From positions 62,001 to 126,000 of the forward strand of contig NZ_FNRO01000004.1 in the NCBI RefSeq assembly GCF_900107745.1: 64,000 bases of DNA. The letters run 5' to 3'. The DNA comes from Variovorax sp. YR216. Its GTDB lineage: Bacteria > Pseudomonadota > Gammaproteobacteria > Burkholderiales > Burkholderiaceae_C. The notes under the pieces were generated by a model that was not told the origin of the DNA, made no database searches, and saw only the letters and a program-made list of their open reading frames with translations. The number at the start of each line of letters is the position of its first letter. The first letter of the stretch is position 1. A program made the translations under genes and the position numbers. Positions 18,253-27,599 of the stretch are shown in pieces.

Positions 18253-21200
18253 GCAGTGACCCACGCGCAGGCATTCCTGAATATGCCGAACTGCGGTGCC
18301 TCACCAACTACTCGTTCCTCAAGGGAGCAAGTTGGCCAGAGGAACTGGTCGAACGAGCCAAGGCGCTGGGCTACACCGCCCTGGCCGTCACCGACGAGTG
18401 CACGATGGCGGGCGTGGTGCGCGCACACGTTGCGGGCAAAGAGCATGGACTCAAGGTCCTGTTCGGTAGCCAGTTCCTCGTCACCTGCGACGAGCCGTTT
18501 ACATTGGTCGTCCTCGCCTGCAATCTCAATGGGTACGGCAACCTCTGCGAGTTCATCACGCACCTGCGCCGCAACGCACCGAAGGGCACGTACCACGTCG
18601 CCATCGACGCCATCGACCCCCAGACCATGACGGACTGCGTGGTCCTCGCATCACCGGACCGAGAAGCGACGGACGCTCAGCTTGCGACCATTGCGAGATG
18701 GCTGCTCGCGAACTTCACGGGAAGGTGTTGGCTCGGCGTCGAGATGTACCGCGTACTGGACGACGAGATGTGGCTCCATCGCATGCGCCAGGTCAGCGAA
18801 CTGACCGCGATTCCGCTCGTCGCGTCAGGAGACGTCCGCATGCACGTGCGCTCTCGCAAACCGTTGCACGACGTCATGGCGGCCACGAGGGTCGGGCGAC
18901 CATTGACAGAGTGCGGCGTGGACCTTGAGGCCAACACCGAGCAGCACCTACGCAGCCGCCTTCAGCTCTCGCAACGCTTTCCTCCAGACCTTCTGGCCGA
19001 AACACTGCACGTGGCGGCACGTTGTGAGTTCTCGTTGGAAGAGCTGCGCTACCAGTACCCGAGCGAAGTCGTGCCCGTCGGACACACGCCCACGAGCTAT
19101 TTGCGTCAGCTCACGTACGACGGTGCCGGGCGCCGTTGGCCGGAAGGAATGCCCGCGAAGGTCCAGACGCAGATTGAGCATGAACTCGACCTCATTCGAG
19201 AGCTCGGCTATGAGCACTACTTCCTCACGGTGGCGGACATCGTGCGCTTCGCGCAGTCCCAGCAGATTCTCTGCCAGGGCCGCGGCAGCGCAGCGAACAG
19301 CGTGGTTTGCTATTGCATCGGAGTGACGGAGGTCGACCCGGCCCGGATGTCCGTGCTCTTCGAGCGCTTCATCAGCCGCGAACGAAACGAGCCGCCCGAC
19401 ATCGATGTCGACTTCGAGCACCAGCGGCGCGAGGAGGTCATTCAGTACCTCTACACAAAGTACGGCCGCGACCGTGCCGCCCTCACGGCAGTGGTCACGT
19501 CGTATCGGGCCAAATCGGCCTTTCGGGATGTCGGCAAGGCGCTTGGCTTCGAGGTTGACCAGCTCGACGCCTTGAGCTCCAACCTGGCATGGTGGGATGG
19601 CACGGATGCGATGCAGCAGCGAGTAGCCGAAGCCGGCCTGAATCCCGAGGACCTCGCGGTACAGCAGCTCTTGATGCTGACGGGCCAGCTCATTGGCATG
19701 CCTCGGCACATGTCCCAGCACCCGGGCGGCTTCGTTCTTACGAAGGGACCCTTGACACGCATCGTGCCGGTGGAGAACGCGGCCATGGAAGGCCGCACCA
19801 TTTGCGAATGGGACAAGGACGACCTCGACGCGCTCGGCTTGCTCAAGGTGGACGTCCTGGCGCTGGGGATGCTCTCGGCCATCCGGCGGTCGCTCGAGTT
19901 CGTCGGCATGCGCAAGGGTCATGCCTTTGAGATGCAGGACATTCCGGCGGAGGACCCGCAGACCTACGAGATGATTTCCAGGGCCGACACCGTGGGCGTC
20001 TTTCAGATTGAGAGTCGCGCTCAGATGTCGATGCTGCCGCGCCTGAAGCCGAGATGCTTCTACGACCTTGTCATCGAGGTCGCCATCGTTCGGCCCGGCC
20101 CGATTCAAGGGCAGATGGTCCATCCTTATCTGAACCGTCGGCAAGGCAAAGAGCCCGTGGTCTTCCCGAGCGAGGCACTTCGGGAAGCGCTGGGCCGCAC
20201 CTTGGGCGTGCCCATCTTCCAGGAGCAGGTGATGCAGGTTGCCATGTTGGCCGCGGGATTCTCGGCCGGCGAAGCCGACCACTTGCGTCGCTCAATGGCA
20301 GCCTGGAAGCGCAAAGGCGGCCTGCAGCACTACTACGACAAGATTGTCGACGGCATGACATCGCGCGGCTACGAGCGCAGCTTTGCCGAGCAAATCTTCG
20401 AGCAAATCAAGGGCTTCAGCGAGTACGGCTTCCCCGAATCACACGCGGCGAGCTTTGCGCTGCTCGTGTATGCCTCGAGCTGGCTCAAGTGTCACCATCC
20501 TGCGGAGTTCTTGGCTGCAATGCTGAATTCGCAGCCGCTCGGGTTCTACTCGCCATCGCAGCTAGTTCAGGACGCGCAGCGACACCACGTAGAAGTCCGC
20601 CCTGTTGACGTGATGAGTAGCGATTGGGATTGCACGCTGGAAGACCTTCCAAAGCAGCCCGCAGTGCGCTTGGGACTGCGTCTCATCAAGGGCCTCAAGG
20701 AAGCGTCGGTGCTTCGAATACTGGCCGCAAGGGACCGCTCACCGTTTGACGACCCGGAGGAACTGGCTCGCCGGGCCGAGTTGGAACAGCACGAAATGCA
20801 GCTGCTCGCGGGAGCTGATGCGCTCAGGAGCCTATCGGGCCACCGGCGGCAGCAGGTCTGGCAAGCATCAGCGCTGCGGCGCCCGCCGAAGCTTTTGAAC
20901 GACGCTTCAATTGACGAGGATTTCCTTGAGTTACCTGCGGCCCTAGAGGGAGAAGAGGTCGTCCACGACTATGACACGGTGGGACTGACCTTGCGCAGCC
21001 ACCCACTGGCGCTACTTCGGCCCGCCCTCACCCGCAGGCAACTGCTCAGGGCGGAAGACCTCGAAACCGTGCCGGACGGGCAAATGGTCCGCTACGCCGG
21101 CATCGTGACCGTGCGGCAGCAACCCGAGACGGCAAAGGGAACTGTCTTCATCAGCCTGGAAGACGAGACTGGGAACGTGCAGGTCATCGTGTGGAAATCA

Positions 21201-21362
21201 CTTCGAGAGCAACAGCGGCCAGAGGTGTTGCGGGCGCGCCTTCTTGCCGTTTACGGGATGTGGCAGCGGGAAGGTGACGTCAAGAACCTGATTGCTCACA
21301 AGTTGGCGGACATGACGCCCCTCCTAGGAAGACTTGCCACTTCATCTAGGGATTTCCAGTAG
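18249..21362 (+). CDS. dnaE2: Error-prone DNA polymerase III alpha subunit DnaE2 (ImuC)
   Basis: 1037 residues from the ATG that overlaps the imuB stop; an upstream extension in the same frame lies within imuB and is discarded. It has an N-terminal PHP domain (CLTNYSFLKGASWPEEL), a palm with PDIDVDFEH near residue 382, a GRGSAANSVV segment and a C-terminal OB fold (GTVFISLEDETGN). DnaE2 performs the mutagenic bypass step with ImuA and ImuB. It is the last gene of the cassette; the ginD stop follows 63 bp later on the other strand. Confidence 0.95.
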   Translation: MSSDPRAGIPEYAELRCLTNYSFLKGASWPEELVERAKALGYTALAVTDECTMAGVVRAHVAGKEHGLKVLFGSQFLVTCDEPFTLVVLACNLNGYGNLCEFITHLRRNAPKGTYHVAIDAIDPQTMTDCVVLASPDREATDAQLATIARWLLANFTGRCWLGVEMYRVLDDEMWLHRMRQVSELTAIPLVASGDVRMHVRSRKPLHDVMAATRVGRPLTECGVDLEANTEQHLRSRLQLSQRFPPDLLAETLHVAARCEFSLEELRYQYPSEVVPVGHTPTSYLRQLTYDGAGRRWPEGMPAKVQTQIEHELDLIRELGYEHYFLTVADIVRFAQSQQILCQGRGSAANSVVCYCIGVTEVDPARMSVLFERFISRERNEPPDIDVDFEHQRREEVIQYLYTKYGRDRAALTAVVTSYRAKSAFRDVGKALGFEVDQLDALSSNLAWWDGTDAMQQRVAEAGLNPEDLAVQQLLMLTGQLIGMPRHMSQHPGGFVLTKGPLTRIVPVENAAMEGRTICEWDKDDLDALGLLKVDVLALGMLSAIRRSLEFVGMRKGHAFEMQDIPAEDPQTYEMISRADTVGVFQIESRAQMSMLPRLKPRCFYDLVIEVAIVRPGPIQGQMVHPYLNRRQGKEPVVFPSEALREALGRTLGVPIFQEQVMQVAMLAAGFSAGEADHLRRSMAAWKRKGGLQHYYDKIVDGMTSRGYERSFAEQIFEQIKGFSEYGFPESHAASFALLVYASSWLKCHHPAEFLAAMLNSQPLGFYSPSQLVQDAQRHHVEVRPVDVMSSDWDCTLEDLPKQPAVRLGLRLIKGLKEASVLRILAARDRSPFDDPEELARRAELEQHEMQLLAGADALRSLSGHRRQQVWQASALRRPPKLLNDASIDEDFLELPAALEGEEVVHDYDTVGLTLRSHPLALLRPALTRRQLLRAEDLETVPDGQMVRYAGIVTVRQQPETAKGTVFISLEDETGNVQVIVWKSLREQQRPEVLRARLLAVYGMWQREGDVKNLIAHKLADMTPLLGRLATSSRDFQ

Positions 21363-21425
21363 TCTCGAACGAGCCGTTATCTCCCTTTCCGGCCGCTCGT
21401 GAGGGAACGCCCAGCCCTGAAAACC

Positions 21426-21914
21426 TCAGGACTCTAGAGAATCGCTGGTCCCCTCGACAACGCGAAGCGCGTTTCGCCGCGATTTGACATCTCGTTTTGC
21501 CAGGGGCGCACCGGAAGGTGTTCTCCCCTTCGACAGTGCTCGCATTCGCAAAATCAGTTCTCCGCTGGTCGAGTCACGCGCTGCCAGTCGCGTTTCCAAC
21601 TCAGCCACTCGTGCTCGCAAGCGAGCAATCTCCTGTCGCAACGAGCTTCCCGTAACCTTCTTGCGCTCTAGGATGGCTTTTCGAACGTTCGGGTAGTCGC
21701 ACCCCTCCGTGCCTATCGGCGTGCGCGAACAGCCTGCCTCTGCGGCAACTGTAGTGATTGAGATTCGCAACCGCCCCTCGGAGGCGGCAACGACTAGGTC
21801 TGCGTTCGTCGGCGTTCCTCGTTCCAGTCGCCTCAGCGCCGCCCAGAGGGAATTTTCGAACTCCGACAGCGCAGGGTCGTTCACCCATTCGGGGGGCAAT
21901 TCACTACTGGACAT
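21426..21914 (-). CDS. GinD/TnpC-like small DNA-binding protein
   Basis: 162 residues. A predicted HTH (ISITTVAAEAGCSRTPIG, about 50-68) is followed by a heptad-rich segment (SLRQEIARLRARVAELETRL, about 88-107) that should form a coiled coil. The same architecture is seen in TnpC of Tn554 and GinD of GInt islands, where it is the fourth gene after three recombinases. Its ATG lies within the end of the third recombinase gene (11-bp overlap). Its expected job is to control or orient integration. Confidence 0.72.
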   Translation of the reverse strand: MSSSELPPEWVNDPALSEFENSLWAALRRLERGTPTNADLVVAASEGRLRISITTVAAEAGCSRTPIGTEGCDYPNVRKAILERKKVTGSSLRQEIARLRARVAELETRLAARDSTSGELILRMRALSKGRTPSGAPLAKRDVKSRRNALRVVEGTSDSLES

Positions 21915-24204
21915 TTCGCTTTCCTTTTTGTGTTAATCGAATAATCTGAGTGGTTCGGTCAAGTCGTTCGGACAGAACGCGGAACTCCCCTAGGTTCCCT
22001 TTGTCAGCCGAAGCTACAGCCCTGCCGAGCTCCTCGCCTCGAGCAATCCAAAACGGGAGATGACTGGGGTCCCAAACGAAGCATGGGCAGCCAGCACACA
22101 TGCTTGGAGTGCGGACCTCAAAGTTTGGTGCAACGGCGGCCCAAGACTCAGTGTCGCTGAGCTGCTGACACTTTGAAGCCAAAGGCCGAGCTTTAATCAA
22201 GCAATTCCCATGGTCCGAAAAGAAAATGCGAAGGTCGTGCAGTCGAACCATGTTCGAGAGAACTTCTTCGCGTTCACCCTTATTCAGCTCTTTCAAGCCC
22301 AATGAGTCAAACCACTCCGATATAGGCCCCGCCATTCCACCGTAAATCGGAACCCCGTCGAGCGCCATTGAAAACCAATTCACCGTTTCAGCTGCACGAA
22401 CAGACTCGGCTTCTTGGCGAAGTCTGAACACGGCTGGAAAATATGCGGATTCGGTTACCGAATCGTTGAAATGTTTGAAATGGTGCTGGACCGAAGGAAG
22501 CAACGAAGTGCGAGATTCTAATATATAAGCCGCAAAAGTCTTTCGCCCTTGGCCAGCCCTGATGCACCAACCTCTGCTGTCTCTATATTTCCACAAGTCT
22601 TCGGCACGCTCGTTTGTATCCGGCAAATGACTTAGGTCCACCCGAGAATAAACAAATCGCTTCAACCCCACACCTACCGCATTCCTCGAAATCGGCACAA
22701 CGCTGGACACCGACTGTGGCAATGACTTGGGCTGCGAAAAATTCAAAAACAACTGATTCAACCCCGAAAGCTCTCGCCAAGGCTTAAAAAGCGATTCAAC
22801 AACTTTAATAGCACGAACCGTTATCGGCAATATTTTTGAACCACAAGGACAACTCCCGATAAGCCATTGCTCTGCTCGCGGCGTGTCAACACCCTTAGAA
22901 AGAAGTCCGTGCAAAAAATAGAGCTCCATTGTGCCGGCCTTGTTTAAACGCATCGACACGCAACCAGGAATCAAACTATCACTCGTCTCTGCGATTTTCG
23001 GAGAACACACCTCACTAGCTCTTAGACCAACTAAGTACAACAAAATTGTGAGCGCTGCATCACGCACAGTCAGCACCAACTCTCTGAGGATTTGTGTGGG
23101 AGATAGCGTGGCTTCGTAGTCAAACTCAGGGCGGACAACCTCCCTCGCCTCTATTTTTCCGTGCCACGGTTCGGTGCCCCCATCCAAAACGGAAAACTCA
23201 AAAGAGTGAAGTACGTCGTTCAGGTACTGCCACTGCTGCCTAGGTCCCATTGTGCGAGCAAAATCAAATTCACTGAGATAAAGGCCTTGAAGCCTGAGGA
23301 CGTCATGACTCTTCTCATCTATCCAGACAATCGCCTCTTCTAGCAACGGCAATGCCACTTCATCCGGTAATGGGGGAGTCCTGTTGACAACATGCTTGGC
23401 TAGTTGCTTCGTCACCTCCGCCGCCGAAGCGCCCGAAAAGGCCTCCGCAGGCATCGTTGGCAAGCCGTGAGCAGCGAGCGAGGCTCCTTGCGCGAATATG
23501 TAGTAAATGACATTGACTCGAAGAGATGCTTGGCTATAACTCAAGCCCTTTTTCGACACTTCTTCGGGCTTGCCGCATCCCATTACTGGCGTAGAGTGTT
23601 CTATGCCATCTGGAACAACTCCTTCGCTATCTTCATCTTCATCGTCGCCTTCGTCGCCTACTTCGCTCCAAGCGAGCAGCTCAATATCGGGGTTCGGTAA
23701 AGACTCGTCACTCAGAAAATCCGTCAGCCCTTTGGAAAAGTCAAATTCATAAAATGCTGTTCTGTTCACAATCAGGAGAGGCAAGTCACGCAGGTACTCG
23801 CCCTGAACTACATCATTTAATTGCGAAAAATCCTGTAATTCATTAAACACCATCCATTTAAAAAGCTCGCGGATACCGACACTGACGCTCGAAACGCTGG
23901 AAGGCTTAAGGCGTGCCCCCCACCAGCTATCCACGGTTATCATTCCCCAGGTCACCTCTTTGCATGACTCCAGGAGGATAGAGTATTTGGACTCTGTACT
24001 CTTGGAACCATCGTGGAGCTCGAACTCGAAATTGATACTGATGGTGGGGCTGCCCGGCACTGATGACGCCAGGAACCATTGGTGGTCCTTCCAAAGAGAG
24101 ATGGCAGAAACTTTAAACATCGGGTCGCGTCTGGCAGAAGCCAGATTTGTTGACTCGCCGGCGTGCGGCGTTGCGAACGGGCCACCCGTTTTTGATGTGT
24201 TCAT
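21904..24204 (-). CDS. GinC-like tyrosine recombinase
   Basis: 766 residues, much larger than a typical integrase because of a long N-terminal region. The C-terminal half carries the first catalytic Arg (VGLRASEVCSP), a box II remnant (GQGRKTFAAYI, Arg kept, both His changed) and a candidate nucleophile Tyr in TESAYF after HHFKHFNDS. A CAGCPCF motif with neighbouring Cys near the C-terminus may bind zinc. Third gene of the gin operon, with ATGA overlap to the second. Its base composition is clearly AT-richer than the flanks. Confidence 0.78.
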   Translation of the reverse strand: MNTSKTGGPFATPHAGESTNLASARRDPMFKVSAISLWKDHQWFLASSVPGSPTISINFEFELHDGSKSTESKYSILLESCKEVTWGMITVDSWWGARLKPSSVSSVSVGIRELFKWMVFNELQDFSQLNDVVQGEYLRDLPLLIVNRTAFYEFDFSKGLTDFLSDESLPNPDIELLAWSEVGDEGDDEDEDSEGVVPDGIEHSTPVMGCGKPEEVSKKGLSYSQASLRVNVIYYIFAQGASLAAHGLPTMPAEAFSGASAAEVTKQLAKHVVNRTPPLPDEVALPLLEEAIVWIDEKSHDVLRLQGLYLSEFDFARTMGPRQQWQYLNDVLHSFEFSVLDGGTEPWHGKIEAREVVRPEFDYEATLSPTQILRELVLTVRDAALTILLYLVGLRASEVCSPKIAETSDSLIPGCVSMRLNKAGTMELYFLHGLLSKGVDTPRAEQWLIGSCPCGSKILPITVRAIKVVESLFKPWRELSGLNQLFLNFSQPKSLPQSVSSVVPISRNAVGVGLKRFVYSRVDLSHLPDTNERAEDLWKYRDSRGWCIRAGQGRKTFAAYILESRTSLLPSVQHHFKHFNDSVTESAYFPAVFRLRQEAESVRAAETVNWFSMALDGVPIYGGMAGPISEWFDSLGLKELNKGEREEVLSNMVRLHDLRIFFSDHGNCLIKARPLASKCQQLSDTESWAAVAPNFEVRTPSMCAGCPCFVWDPSHLPFWIARGEELGRAVASADKGNLGEFRVLSERLDRTTQIIRLTQKGKRNVQ

Positions 24205-26183
24205 TCAAGTCTCCCGATTGGACCTAAATTCAAAGATTTGGCCGCTTCAACAACTTCAATGCTGAAAGACGGCAACCATTTCGCTCGCAACTTCATTTGC
24301 ACAGGTCGGTACACAGCGAGCCAACGTTTTACAGGCAAATACTCTTGCGCTAGCTCGGTTTCCCGCAAAAGCTGAAAAGCTCGGGCAAAGGAGTATGGTG
24401 AGGTAATATCAAGCGTTGCTAGTGGGCAATCTGGACACCGACCAAACCCTTGGCAAAGGCGTCCTTTTCTCTCGCCTTGGAGCGGCGAGTCAAAAGGGTC
24501 CAAGCAGTGCCAGCCAGGAGTTGCTGCTCCCAAATCCGTGTCATCCGGAGCGCCTCTGACGTGGCTTCGTCCGCGTGTAGTCGCCCAGCGCTCCATCGTT
24601 CCAGCAACTTCACCAAGTCGCTCGTTCTTCTGAAGCCTGGCGCCGTCACCCTCGTAGTGAAGTGTCACCGTGGAAGAACCGCGACGATGGCCTGCGGCCT
24701 CCCGCACACTGACCAAGTCTCCTCCAGTGACCTCACTAACTTTGTTGAGTCCGGTCATCCGGACCTCGGAAATGTTGGTGCGCGCTAATCCATTTTCCCT
24801 ACAAAACATCTTGAATGCGTGGCGCCAACAGATATCGTCGACGCCAATCCCGGCGGCATTCAAGAAGGCCCTAACTTTCCGCGTATTTCCTGCAAATATG
24901 AACAGATAACCGGAGTGCGGCCCAGCCAATGGCCTGATTCCTCTAGTCCACTTTTCTACGAACTTCCAGATTTCCGAAGGGGAGAGAGGGTCTACCGTGT
25001 CGACGGCGAAACTCCTAACATAGCTAGAATGGATTCGAGGCTTTTCCCATTCAAAAGCCACGCGCTCCGACCCCTGACCAGTAGTCGCGTCTCCGCGCCC
25101 CTCCAACTCGAAGTCATTGGTATCGCCTCGAATGCTGTCGCTGTTGAGTTCTTCGTCTAAAAACTCAAAAATAATCCTGTCAGCCCCTAGGACTGACACG
25201 TTCGTGATATTTTCAGATTTGAGGCCCGTCAATGGGCCGGTGTTGGGCTGCGAGTAAATAGCCAACAACAGCATGAAAGGAAAAATTGTTTCGACCGAGG
25301 GTGCGAAAGATATCACCACGTCGCGATATCCATGGACGTGCGTTATCGAACCGTCCAACAGTTTATCGACACTTCTTATTTCCTGCCGGGATGGTATGAG
25401 ATGATTTGGGTATAGCTTGCGCAACTCCCAGAGCACACACGCGCGGTCTTTGTACTTACTTCTATTTTTGACCTGATTGTTTGCCTGAATTGGCGCCCCT
25501 TCAAGTATCACCCAGTCTTGCTCTACTTTCTGTTTAATCGCTAAAGCAACCCTTCTTGCAGTTTGGTGCAGCGCTTCCCATTCGACATCGCTCAAGACAC
25601 GTGTTGGAGTTGTCGCCCGGTGGGCGTCAACAAAGGCGCGATTCCGAAAAATCGCGGGGGATGGCATGCTCCCGTCAGGATTGGCTTGAAAATACATTTC
25701 ACCGACTAGGCGGCGGGCAAACGCATAGTAGCGCCTGTTCGTATTAGGACTTCTCTTGGCGCCCTGCAGATAATTTCTGTTATTCGCAATCTTGCTCTCG
25801 TCCTCTTCAAGCCACGTCTCGAAGGAGTCGATGTACTCTTGACTTAAATCTTGAAGTGCAAAGCTTTCATCATGCTTATGCGCAACAAATTTCCAAAAAC
25901 CACATTTAAAATCCGAAACCGCGCTACCATAAGCCGAAGGCGCCACGAGGTCAGGAGAGTTTGCATATAGCTGGAAGGCGGTAAGCCAATAGTCTTTGGT
26001 TCTCCAGTCTTTAAGCAAACTCTCCAATTCCCCATAGGCTTCTTGGTAGTATGAGAGATTGCCAGCCGGCCCAACGAACGATAACAACCCCTTGCCGATA
26101 ACAACGCTGCCGGGTTCAGAGGAAATAAGTTTGCGCTGGTCTTCACTGAGTAGCGCAAAACGGGATAATTTACGTCTTGCCAT
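24201..26183 (-). CDS. GinB-like tyrosine recombinase
   Basis: 660 residues from ATG (MARRKLSRF); a TTG 39 bases further upstream is possible but lacks a ribosome site. The C-terminus has an RHAF box II core and a GHRRGSSTVTLHYEG segment with candidate Tyr. The canonical first Arg is replaced (PLTGLKSEN instead of TGxRxxE) and the box II His is not visible, so it may be a structural or regulatory partner. Cys residues near the C-terminus (CRCPDCPL-like) could bind zinc. It overlaps ginA by 14 bp and ginC by 4 bp. Confidence 0.78.
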   Translation of the reverse strand: MARRKLSRFALLSEDQRKLISSEPGSVVIGKGLLSFVGPAGNLSYYQEAYGELESLLKDWRTKDYWLTAFQLYANSPDLVAPSAYGSAVSDFKCGFWKFVAHKHDESFALQDLSQEYIDSFETWLEEDESKIANNRNYLQGAKRSPNTNRRYYAFARRLVGEMYFQANPDGSMPSPAIFRNRAFVDAHRATTPTRVLSDVEWEALHQTARRVALAIKQKVEQDWVILEGAPIQANNQVKNRSKYKDRACVLWELRKLYPNHLIPSRQEIRSVDKLLDGSITHVHGYRDVVISFAPSVETIFPFMLLLAIYSQPNTGPLTGLKSENITNVSVLGADRIIFEFLDEELNSDSIRGDTNDFELEGRGDATTGQGSERVAFEWEKPRIHSSYVRSFAVDTVDPLSPSEIWKFVEKWTRGIRPLAGPHSGYLFIFAGNTRKVRAFLNAAGIGVDDICWRHAFKMFCRENGLARTNISEVRMTGLNKVSEVTGGDLVSVREAAGHRRGSSTVTLHYEGDGARLQKNERLGEVAGTMERWATTRGRSHVRGAPDDTDLGAATPGWHCLDPFDSPLQGERKGRLCQGFGRCPDCPLATLDITSPYSFARAFQLLRETELAQEYLPVKRWLAVYRPVQMKLRAKWLPSFSIEVVEAAKSLNLGPIGRLE

Positions 26184-27558
26184 GTAGCGTCGCCATGTAT
26201 TTGTCACTGGCGATTTGCTCAAACTGGGGAAGAGAGTCTAGATAAATGTTGGTCGTGGTACTTAGATGAGCATGGTCAAGCTGCTTTTGCAAATACACCC
26301 AAGGAGCCTTATCTGACTTCCTTCTCGCGAAGTAAGTCCAAACCGTGTAGGTGTGGCGCAGGTCATGAAATACAAAAAGAGGAACCTTTACGTCGTCGGG
26401 TGTTGAAACGCCGCCACTCTCTTCAATTCGGACCCGTTGAATTATCTTGGTCAGCCCGCTTTCCATACAAGCCGAACTGAAACGACGTTCGATGGTCCGA
26501 CGAGAGACCGGCTTACCTCTCGCAAATCCCGAACGCATTGGATTCAGTATTAGTCGGTCAGTCTTAGACCCTGTCCATCGACAAATGCATGAGCGCTCCC
26601 CATCGATGTAGGTTAATATTTCAGTAATTAGAGCGCCAGGAAAATCTACACTTCTCTTCCGCCCACCTTTTCTCAGAATATTCCCCACCTGATACAACTC
26701 GGTTTGAAGAATGGTTTGCTTTTTGAACGGGTTGAAATTGGATAGAGTCAGCCCAGTAACCTCGAAAAGCCTGAGTCCTGTTTTCAGCGCAATCTCTACC
26801 GCGAGCCTATCTCTTGAGGACTCGAGATGGACGATTGGCGCTTTCCTTTCGAAGGCTGGCACAGAGCTATAAAGCGCGGCCAACTCCGAGGGTCGCTTGC
26901 CAAGCGCCTTAACCAAGGGGCGCGCTTGGTGTGGAAATATGACCGAGACATGGCTTTTCTCGGTGCTGAGTTTCTCTAGCTTGCGCTTCGGATGACACTC
27001 TTTATGCATGAGGCAGTCGCGCCTAACTCCCCCGCCGAAACTGCCAAACTCTACTCGCGCCCATTCGTAGAAGAGAATAATTGCAATCCTACGCCGGTTT
27101 ATCGTGTTGGTTGAATAGGGCTCCCCCGTCGACGGAGCGGGCGTCGCTCTCATAGTTGAGCAAAACGTATCTAAATGATGCTTTAGGGCCCTATGCCACG
27201 GAATATGAAACTCCTCTAAGAAGCGCATCCACTCCTTTAAGTCATCCGCATATGCCCAGCAGGTGTTGAAGAAATTTATTTTGGCCGGACTGAAGTATTC
27301 TTCGAAAATAAATAAAAAAACCGGCTCGCAAATGAAGCCGGTTTTTTCATCGAGAACGATAGGGAAATTATCAGGAAGAAGTACAAACTTCGATGAGAAC
27401 GAAGTCAGACTTCTCCTCACGACCCAACTGGGCGGCTCAATCAGACCGGAGTCAGTGGCATGAACTGGGGGAGCGAGGTCTTCGAGAAGGGTATCGAACA
27501 GGTCCACCGCGCGACCCTCACTGAGTTCGTTTGGAGACATAGAAATGAACTGTCCCAT
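26170..27558 (-). CDS. GinA-like tyrosine recombinase
   Basis: 462 residues from ATG (MGQFISMSPN); a GTG three codons upstream and another ATG seven codons in are alternatives. It has a complete catalytic set: Arg I in KTGLRLFEVTGL, HDLRHTYT for box II, and LDHAHLSTTTNIYL with His and the nucleophile Tyr. It is the outermost gene of the recombinase operon, next to the island end. An unusual perfect hairpin with A and T runs lies in its coding region near residues 70-82. Confidence 0.82.
   Translation of the reverse strand: MGQFISMSPNELSEGRAVDLFDTLLEDLAPPVHATDSGLIEPPSWVVRRSLTSFSSKFVLLPDNFPIVLDEKTGFICEPVFLFIFEEYFSPAKINFFNTCWAYADDLKEWMRFLEEFHIPWHRALKHHLDTFCSTMRATPAPSTGEPYSTNTINRRRIAIILFYEWARVEFGSFGGGVRRDCLMHKECHPKRKLEKLSTEKSHVSVIFPHQARPLVKALGKRPSELAALYSSVPAFERKAPIVHLESSRDRLAVEIALKTGLRLFEVTGLTLSNFNPFKKQTILQTELYQVGNILRKGGRKRSVDFPGALITEILTYIDGERSCICRWTGSKTDRLILNPMRSGFARGKPVSRRTIERRFSSACMESGLTKIIQRVRIEESGGVSTPDDVKVPLFVFHDLRHTYTVWTYFARRKSDKAPWVYLQKQLDHAHLSTTTNIYLDSLPQFEQIASDKYMATLHGKT
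27315..27347 (-). terminator. Terminator-like hairpin inside ginA coding sequence
   Basis: A perfect 12-bp inverted repeat (AAAAAACCGGCT and its complement, 9-base loop) lies about 210 bp into ginA. On the minus strand it ends in seven T residues and on the plus strand in six, so it looks like a bidirectional intrinsic terminator, yet it is fully coding in the ginA frame (DEKTGFICEPVF). Whether it terminates is untested. Confidence 0.6.
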
Positions 27559-27599
27559 CTCTGCCACCTAGGTTGTGAACAAAACGAGTGTCGCATAAC

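Larger units (their letters stand above)
1..27599. mobile_element. Putative GInt-type genomic island, right part (left end outside window)
   Basis: The right boundary is sharp: a ginABCD-like recombinase operon ends near 27,600 within a radical SAM gene whose reading frame is lost at that point. In GInt islands the gin operon sits at one end with ginA outermost and cargo beyond ginD, which matches the layout here. The remaining 3' part of the radical SAM gene is not found anywhere leftward, so either the island runs past base 1 or that part was deleted. The extent to base 1 is inference. If correct, cargo includes imuA-imuB-dnaE2, alkB, a CoiA-like gene and the catabolic operon. Confidence 0.5.

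Noticed and set aside
21363..21425. Terminator between dnaE2 and ginD
   Set aside because: Only a 5-bp imperfect stem without a T run.
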